From Bowdeniella nasicola (GTDB lineage Bacteria > Actinomycetota > Actinomycetes > Actinomycetales > Actinomycetaceae), in assembly GCF_001907295.1 (NCBI RefSeq), contig NZ_MQVR01000009.1:1-53358 (forward strand): a DNA stretch of 53,358 nucleotides, written 5' to 3'. How positions within the stretch are numbered: position 1 is the first letter of the stretch; every line of letters starts with the position of its first letter. The notes below the pieces were generated by a model. It made no database searches. It saw nothing but the letters and a program-made list of their open reading frames with translations, and was not told the DNA's origin. Shown here piece after piece: positions 49,537-53,358 of the stretch. The translations under genes were made by a program, and so were the position numbers.

Positions 49537-50816
49537 ACGAGGTCCCGGTCCTTCCGCTCATCCTCCTCGCCGTCGTCGGCCTGATCATCGGCGCCATCCT
49601 CACGGCGGGGGAGGCCGCGCTCACCCGCGTGACCCGGGCGCACGCCGCCGACTTGATCGCCGAAGGCAAGCTCCGAGCCCGTAAGGTCGAGCGGCTCGTC
49701 GCCGACCGCCACAGTGCGATCCTCGGGACCGGATTTATCCGCGTCCTCGCGGAGATGACCGCCGCCGTCGCGATCACGCTCGTGCTCGCGACCCTCGTCA
49801 AAACGTGGTGGGCGGTGCTGGCCAGCGCGGTCGCGATTTCCGCCGTGCTGCTCCTACTCATCACCGGTGCCTCACCGCGCCGGCTCGGCCGTCGCCACCC
49901 CGCCAACGTCTCACACACGCTCGCCCCGATCCTTCTGGCCCTTGCGACCCTGGGCCGACCCATCTGGGCGCTGTCGCTGCGCTTTACGCCGAAGGCCGCC
50001 CGCACGCGGCGCGAGCAGAGCGCCGATACCGCCGAAGAGATGCGCGACATGGTCGACCTTGTCTCCGAATCGGAACACTTAGAGGACGACGAGCGCGAAA
50101 TGCTCCACTCCGTCTTCGAGCTCGGCCGCACCATTACGCGCGAAGTCATGGTGCCGCGCACCGAAATGGTGACGATCGATGCGGGAACGACGCTGAAGAG
50201 CGCGATGAAGCTATTCGTGCGCTCGGGATATTCGCGGATCCCCGTCGTCGGCGATGACGTCGAAGACCTGCGCGGCATCCTGTACTTGAAGGACCTCCTG
50301 CGCCGCCTCGAGGCGCCCCACGGCGATGCCGAACCGCCGCCCGTCGAGCACGTCGCCCGCACCGCGGAATTCGTCCCCGAGACGCTGTTGGTCGACGAAC
50401 TGCTCGAGCAGATGCAAACCCGCAGCTTCCATATGGCGATCGTCGTCGACGAATACGGCCTCATCGCTGGCCTCGTGACGCTCGAGGACCTCTTGGAAGA
50501 ACTCGTCGGAGAAATGACCGACGAACACGATCACGCCGAACCCGAAGTCGAAGACCTCGGCGATGGCACCTGGCGCGTGCCGGCGCGCCTGCCCGTCGAC
50601 GAGCTGGGCGAAATCTTTGACCTGCCCGTCGACGATGACGACGTCGATACCGTTGGCGGCCTGCTCACCAAGGCGATCGGCCGCGTCCCGATCGAAGGCG
50701 CCCGCGCCGAGGCCCAGGGACTGGAACTCATCGCGGAACGCGCCGGGGGACGGCGCCGTCAGATCGAGACGGTTCTCGCACGTAGACTATGGCAAGAAGA
50801 CGAAGAGGAGTCATGA
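49533..50816 (+). CDS. CNNM/CorC-family membrane protein (hemolysin C-like)
   Basis: The protein has 427 residues. The DUF21 transmembrane domain (about 1-150) has four hydrophobic segments and begins LPLILLAVVGLIIGAILTAG. TREVMVPRTEMVTIDAGTTL follows, then two CBS domains (about 200-320, with GYSRIPVVGDDVEDLRGILY and FHMAIVVDEYGLIAGLVTLE), and a C-terminal CorC/HlyC domain (about 340-420, WRVPARLPVDELGEIFDLPV). Such proteins export or sense Mg2+ or Co2+. The ybeY-CNNM-era order is standard in actinobacteria, and the stop overlaps the era start. Confidence 0.93.
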   Translation: MNEVPVLPLILLAVVGLIIGAILTAGEAALTRVTRAHAADLIAEGKLRARKVERLVADRHSAILGTGFIRVLAEMTAAVAITLVLATLVKTWWAVLASAVAISAVLLLLITGASPRRLGRRHPANVSHTLAPILLALATLGRPIWALSLRFTPKAARTRREQSADTAEEMRDMVDLVSESEHLEDDEREMLHSVFELGRTITREVMVPRTEMVTIDAGTTLKSAMKLFVRSGYSRIPVVGDDVEDLRGILYLKDLLRRLEAPHGDAEPPPVEHVARTAEFVPETLLVDELLEQMQTRSFHMAIVVDEYGLIAGLVTLEDLLEELVGEMTDEHDHAEPEVEDLGDGTWRVPARLPVDELGEIFDLPVDDDDVDTVGGLLTKAIGRVPIEGARAEAQGLELIAERAGGRRRQIETVLARRLWQEDEEES

Positions 50817-51781
50817 ACTTTCCCAGCGACGAGGAGCTGATGTCCGGCGAGGACGTCACACCAGAGCATCTGATTGCCGAATACCCCGAGGACTTCCGTG
50901 CCGGATTCGCGTGCATGGTGGGCCGACCGAACGTCGGTAAATCGACGCTGACCAACGCCATGGTCGGCCAGAAGATCGCTATCACGTCGCTGCGGCCGCA
51001 AACCACGCGCCACACCATCCGCGGCGTCATCCACCGCGACGACGCCCAGCTCGTCCTAGTCGACACGCCCGGCTTCCACCGGCCCCGCACGCTGCTCGGA
51101 AAGCGGCTGAACGACGTCGTGCGTGAAACGCTCACGCAGGTCGATGTCATCGTCGTGTGCCTGCCGGCGACCGACGAGATCGGCCCCGGTGACCGGTTCA
51201 TCGTCTCCGAGGCCGCGGCCACGAAGACGCCGATGGTCGCCGCGATCACCAAGACGGACCTGGCGGGCAAGGATCGCACCGCACGGGCACTGATCGAGGC
51301 TAGCCAGCTCGCGGACTTCGTCGACCTCGTCCCCGTCTCGGCCGTCTCCGGACACCAGGTCGACACGCTCACCGACGTCCTCATCTCGCACGTGCCGCTC
51401 AGCCCGCCGCTGTACCCCGCCGGGGACATCACCGACGAGCCGGAAAACGTCCTCATCGCCGAATTTGTGCGCGAAGCCGCGCTCGAAGGCGTGCGCGAGG
51501 AACTGCCGCACTCCCTGGCCGTCGTCGTCGAGGAGACGCGGCGCATGCCCGCGAAGAACGGCGGCGACATGCTCCACGTGTACTGCACGCTGTACGTCGA
51601 GCGCGACTCGCAAAAGGCGATCGTCATCGGCCGCGGCGGCTCGCGGCTGCGCGATGTCGGCGCGCGCGCCCGCCAGCAGATCCAGGCGCTGTTGGGCGAG
51701 ATGATTTACCTAGATTTGCACGTTAAAGTCGCAAAGGATTGGCAGCGTGACCCTAAACTCCTTGGACGCCTCGGCTTCTAA
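50813..51781 (+). CDS. era: GTPase Era
   Basis: This 322-residue essential GTPase checks 16S rRNA 3' end maturation. G1 is GRPNVGKS at 37-44, then G2 RPQTTRHTIRGV, G3 DTPGFHRP and G4 TKTDL. The C-terminal KH domain carries VIGRGGSRLRDVGARARQQI. ATG 50813 is preferred because it overlaps the CNNM stop; an in-frame start at 50789 adds only MARRRRGV. The N-terminal 28 residues before the G domain are acidic, as in other actinobacterial Era proteins. Confidence 0.97.
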   Translation: MNFPSDEELMSGEDVTPEHLIAEYPEDFRAGFACMVGRPNVGKSTLTNAMVGQKIAITSLRPQTTRHTIRGVIHRDDAQLVLVDTPGFHRPRTLLGKRLNDVVRETLTQVDVIVVCLPATDEIGPGDRFIVSEAAATKTPMVAAITKTDLAGKDRTARALIEASQLADFVDLVPVSAVSGHQVDTLTDVLISHVPLSPPLYPAGDITDEPENVLIAEFVREAALEGVREELPHSLAVVVEETRRMPAKNGGDMLHVYCTLYVERDSQKAIVIGRGGSRLRDVGARARQQIQALLGEMIYLDLHVKVAKDWQRDPKLLGRLGF

Positions 51782-53297
51782 GGACAAGGCGCGCACGCCC
51801 AAGAACGGGGCGATCATCGCGCTGATCCTGGTGGCCGTCATGGGCTTTACGCTGCTCGGGTCCATCTCCGGCCCCGGCTGGGCGCCCACGCCGCTGACGG
51901 CGAGCTTGACCGTCCAACGCGCCGATACCTCGATCGGCTCTCGCGCTCTGACGGCGCCCCAGGGCTCCTACGAGACGAGCGTCGAGGTCGTGACGATCAA
52001 ACTGACCGACGAGGTTAGCGTCCTTGCCAGTGTCTACCGTCCGATCGGTGCGCCGGGCAAACGGCCGGGCATGGTCTTCCTGCATGGCGCCGGGACTGCG
52101 ACGCACCGCCAGTTTGAGCCGCACGCGCGGGCGATCGCGTCGACGGGCATCGTCACGATCGTGCCCGATAAACGCCTCGATACCTACACGACGGCCGAGC
52201 GCGATTACGTCGCCATGGCGCGCGATTACCGCGCGTCTGGTGAATACCTGCAGTCGCTACCGGAGATCGACCGCACGAAGGTCGGGTACTACGGCGAATC
52301 TGAAGGCGCGTATATCGCGTCGATCATCGCCGGGAGCTACCCCGATAGCGCATTCCTCATCCTCGTCTCGGCGCCGGTCGTGCCGCCGCGCGAGCAGGCG
52401 ACCTATGCGACCGATAACTACCTGCGCAATACGCACGTGCCGGAGCCGCTTCTGACGATCATCCCGCGCGGGCTCGGCCCCCAGATGCCCGGCGGTGTCC
52501 TGTCATATGCCGACTTCGATGTGCGTCCCTATCTCGAACGCGTCAAAGCGCCCGTGTTCATGGCGTATGGCACGGGCGATACGTCGATGCCGATCGTCCA
52601 GGGCGCCCAGCAGGTCATCGCCGATATCGCGAAGAATGGGAATTCCGCCTACACGGTGCGCTACTACGCGAACGCGAACCACGGCATCAAGGTCAACCAG
52701 CAGATTGTGCCCGCCTTCCTGCGCGACGTGTCGCGCTGGACCGCCGGCCTGCCGGATACCGCGAAGGCCGAACCCCGCGTCGCAGGCGAGCAGCCGGTCC
52801 AGCAGTTCCTCGCCGAGCCGCCGCCGAAACCGAAGTGGTATGCCGACGGGGACATGATCGTCATCGGGCTGCTCGCCGGCCCCGCCATGGTCGTGGCACT
52901 CCCGCTCCTCGGGCTCGCTACCGGTGGCATCACGCGGCTCGTGCGGGGCCGACGTGGCGAGCGCGCCATGGGGGTCTCGCGTGCGGCGACGTGGACACTG
53001 CTACGTACCTCGAGCGCCGCAGCTCTGGCGGCGATTGGGGCGTGGGTGCTGTATATCGCCTATATCGTGACGGTCGCGAACCTCGCCGTGAACTACCGGA
53101 CGAACGCGCTTGCGGTCGATGGCGGCTGGGCGGTCACGCGCATGGCCGCGATCATCGCCGTGGCCGCGCTCATCTTTGCGGTGCGGGCCCTCATCCAAAC
53201 TCACCGCGACCCGGTGCGCCTGCCGGTGTGGCTCGCGATCACCCTGCTCGGTCTGCTCGGTGGCAGGGTGTCAGGAAGTTTGTGTGTGAGGCTCTGA
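51747..53297 (+). CDS. Membrane-anchored alpha/beta hydrolase, 3' end cut by insertion sequence
   Basis: A signal anchor (about 20-42) leads to an extracellular alpha/beta-hydrolase domain: FLHGAGTATHRQFEPHARAI (oxyanion region), nucleophile Ser185 in YYGESEGAYIA, Asp278 in GTGDTSMP and His312 in NANHGIK. After about residue 370 come three hydrophobic segments (GLLAGPAMVVALPLLGLATG; AAALAAIGAWVLYIAYIVTV; AAIIAVAALIFAVRALI). Near base 53266 the native frame passes into the IS terminus and reads VSGSLCVRL before a stop, so the original C-terminus is lost. GTG 51747 overlaps era by 35 bases. The catalytic domain is intact, so partial activity is possible. The substrate is unknown. Confidence 0.8.
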   Translation: MTLNSLDASASKDKARTPKNGAIIALILVAVMGFTLLGSISGPGWAPTPLTASLTVQRADTSIGSRALTAPQGSYETSVEVVTIKLTDEVSVLASVYRPIGAPGKRPGMVFLHGAGTATHRQFEPHARAIASTGIVTIVPDKRLDTYTTAERDYVAMARDYRASGEYLQSLPEIDRTKVGYYGESEGAYIASIIAGSYPDSAFLILVSAPVVPPREQATYATDNYLRNTHVPEPLLTIIPRGLGPQMPGGVLSYADFDVRPYLERVKAPVFMAYGTGDTSMPIVQGAQQVIADIAKNGNSAYTVRYYANANHGIKVNQQIVPAFLRDVSRWTAGLPDTAKAEPRVAGEQPVQQFLAEPPPKPKWYADGDMIVIGLLAGPAMVVALPLLGLATGGITRLVRGRRGERAMGVSRAATWTLLRTSSAAALAAIGAWVLYIAYIVTVANLAVNYRTNALAVDGGWAVTRMAAIIAVAALIFAVRALIQTHRDPVRLPVWLAITLLGLLGGRVSGSLCVRL

Positions 53298-53358
53298 TCT
53301 AGAAGGAGTTTCACCGATAATGACTACGGTGTCACCGAAGAAAAGCCACGACCCGGCG
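53266..53358 (+). mobile_element. Left end of an IS256-family-like insertion sequence (partial)
   Basis: From about 53266 the sequence GGGTGTCAGGAAGTTTGTGT reads as an IS terminal repeat, similar to the terminus at the window's left edge (on the opposite strand). It is followed by AGAAGGAG (53301-53308) and a new ATG at 53320. The exact first base and the target duplication cannot be fixed because the other end is outside the window. Confidence 0.65.
53320..53358 (+). CDS. Transposase, N-terminal fragment
   Basis: Thirteen codons (MTTVSPKKSHDPA) are visible before the window ends. The frame follows a good ribosome site and lies about 55 bases inside the terminal repeat, the usual position for an IS256-type transposase start. 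No domain can be seen in so short a piece. Confidence 0.55.
   Translation, partial: MTTVSPKKSHDPA

Noticed and set aside
1-53358. tRNA, rRNA and CRISPR loci
   Set aside because: Intergenic gaps were read for cloverleaf-like or repeat-spacer structure and none was convincing; a covariance-model search (tRNAscan, Rfam) could still find small RNAs I cannot see.

Overview
The window is high-GC DNA from an actinobacterium. The evidence is strong GC bias at third codon positions, many GTG starts, leaderless starts with a -10 hexamer 5 to 7 bases before the start codon, a DUF3097 gene, and the conserved block lepA-(MOSC)-trmB-hemW ... hrcA-dnaJ-rsmE-phoH-ybeY-CNNM-era. A family such as Actinomycetaceae is plausible, but I cannot fix the genus. 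Both edges lie inside insertion sequences, apparently of the IS256 family: the 3' end of one at bases 1-92 and the 5' end of another from about 53266. The window therefore looks like an assembly contig that breaks at repeats. I saw no rRNA, tRNA or CRISPR array.

Bases 1-6350 are an accessory island in decay. After the IS end come a truncated PNPOx-like flavoprotein gene, a mosaic stretch, and a Tro/Mnt-type Mn/Zn ABC transport cluster. In that cluster the binding protein has lost its N-terminus and carries an internal stop, the ATPase is frameshifted, both permeases are intact, and the linked DtxR-type regulator is frameshifted. An intact second DtxR-type regulator, the first 38 codons of a MobF-type relaxase behind overlapping inverted repeats, and an ArsR-type regulator follow. 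A gene-free stretch with small palindromes and a perfect hairpin leads into the core genome.

Bases 6382-26000 hold a CBS-domain protein, a DUF1846 operon, an SDR oxidoreductase, an FMN reductase and a rhomboid protease. A lactam (5-oxoproline) cluster follows: an Nramp-fold transporter without the usual metal-site residues and a DUF1445 protein on the + strand, facing pxpA, a fused pxpB-pxpC and a biotin carboxylase with its own biotin carrier domain on the - strand. The BC + BCCP + AHS1/AHS2 parts list matches urea carboxylase, which suggests a biotin-dependent lactam carboxylase; this is the best candidate here for an undescribed system. Then come a flavin reductase, a beta-propeller-like protein, two SPOUT RNA methyltransferases, deoD, a membrane polysaccharide deacetylase, a HAD phosphatase, a membrane metallophosphatase and a VKOR-family protein.

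Bases 26000-53300 are mostly housekeeping: leuS, a HerA-like ATPase, a DegV protein, comEA-comEC-holA, a bidirectional terminator, rpsT, lepA, a MOSC protein, trmB, hemW, an HNH endonuclease, DUF3097, hrcA (with a CIRCE operator)-dnaJ-rsmE-phoH-ybeY-CNNM-era. Less ordinary members are a membrane protein with five tandem seven-residue Ile-Asn-Ile-Pro-Trp-Pro repeats, a solitary MazF/PemK-like protein beside it, and a membrane-anchored alpha/beta hydrolase whose 3' end is cut by the right-hand IS.
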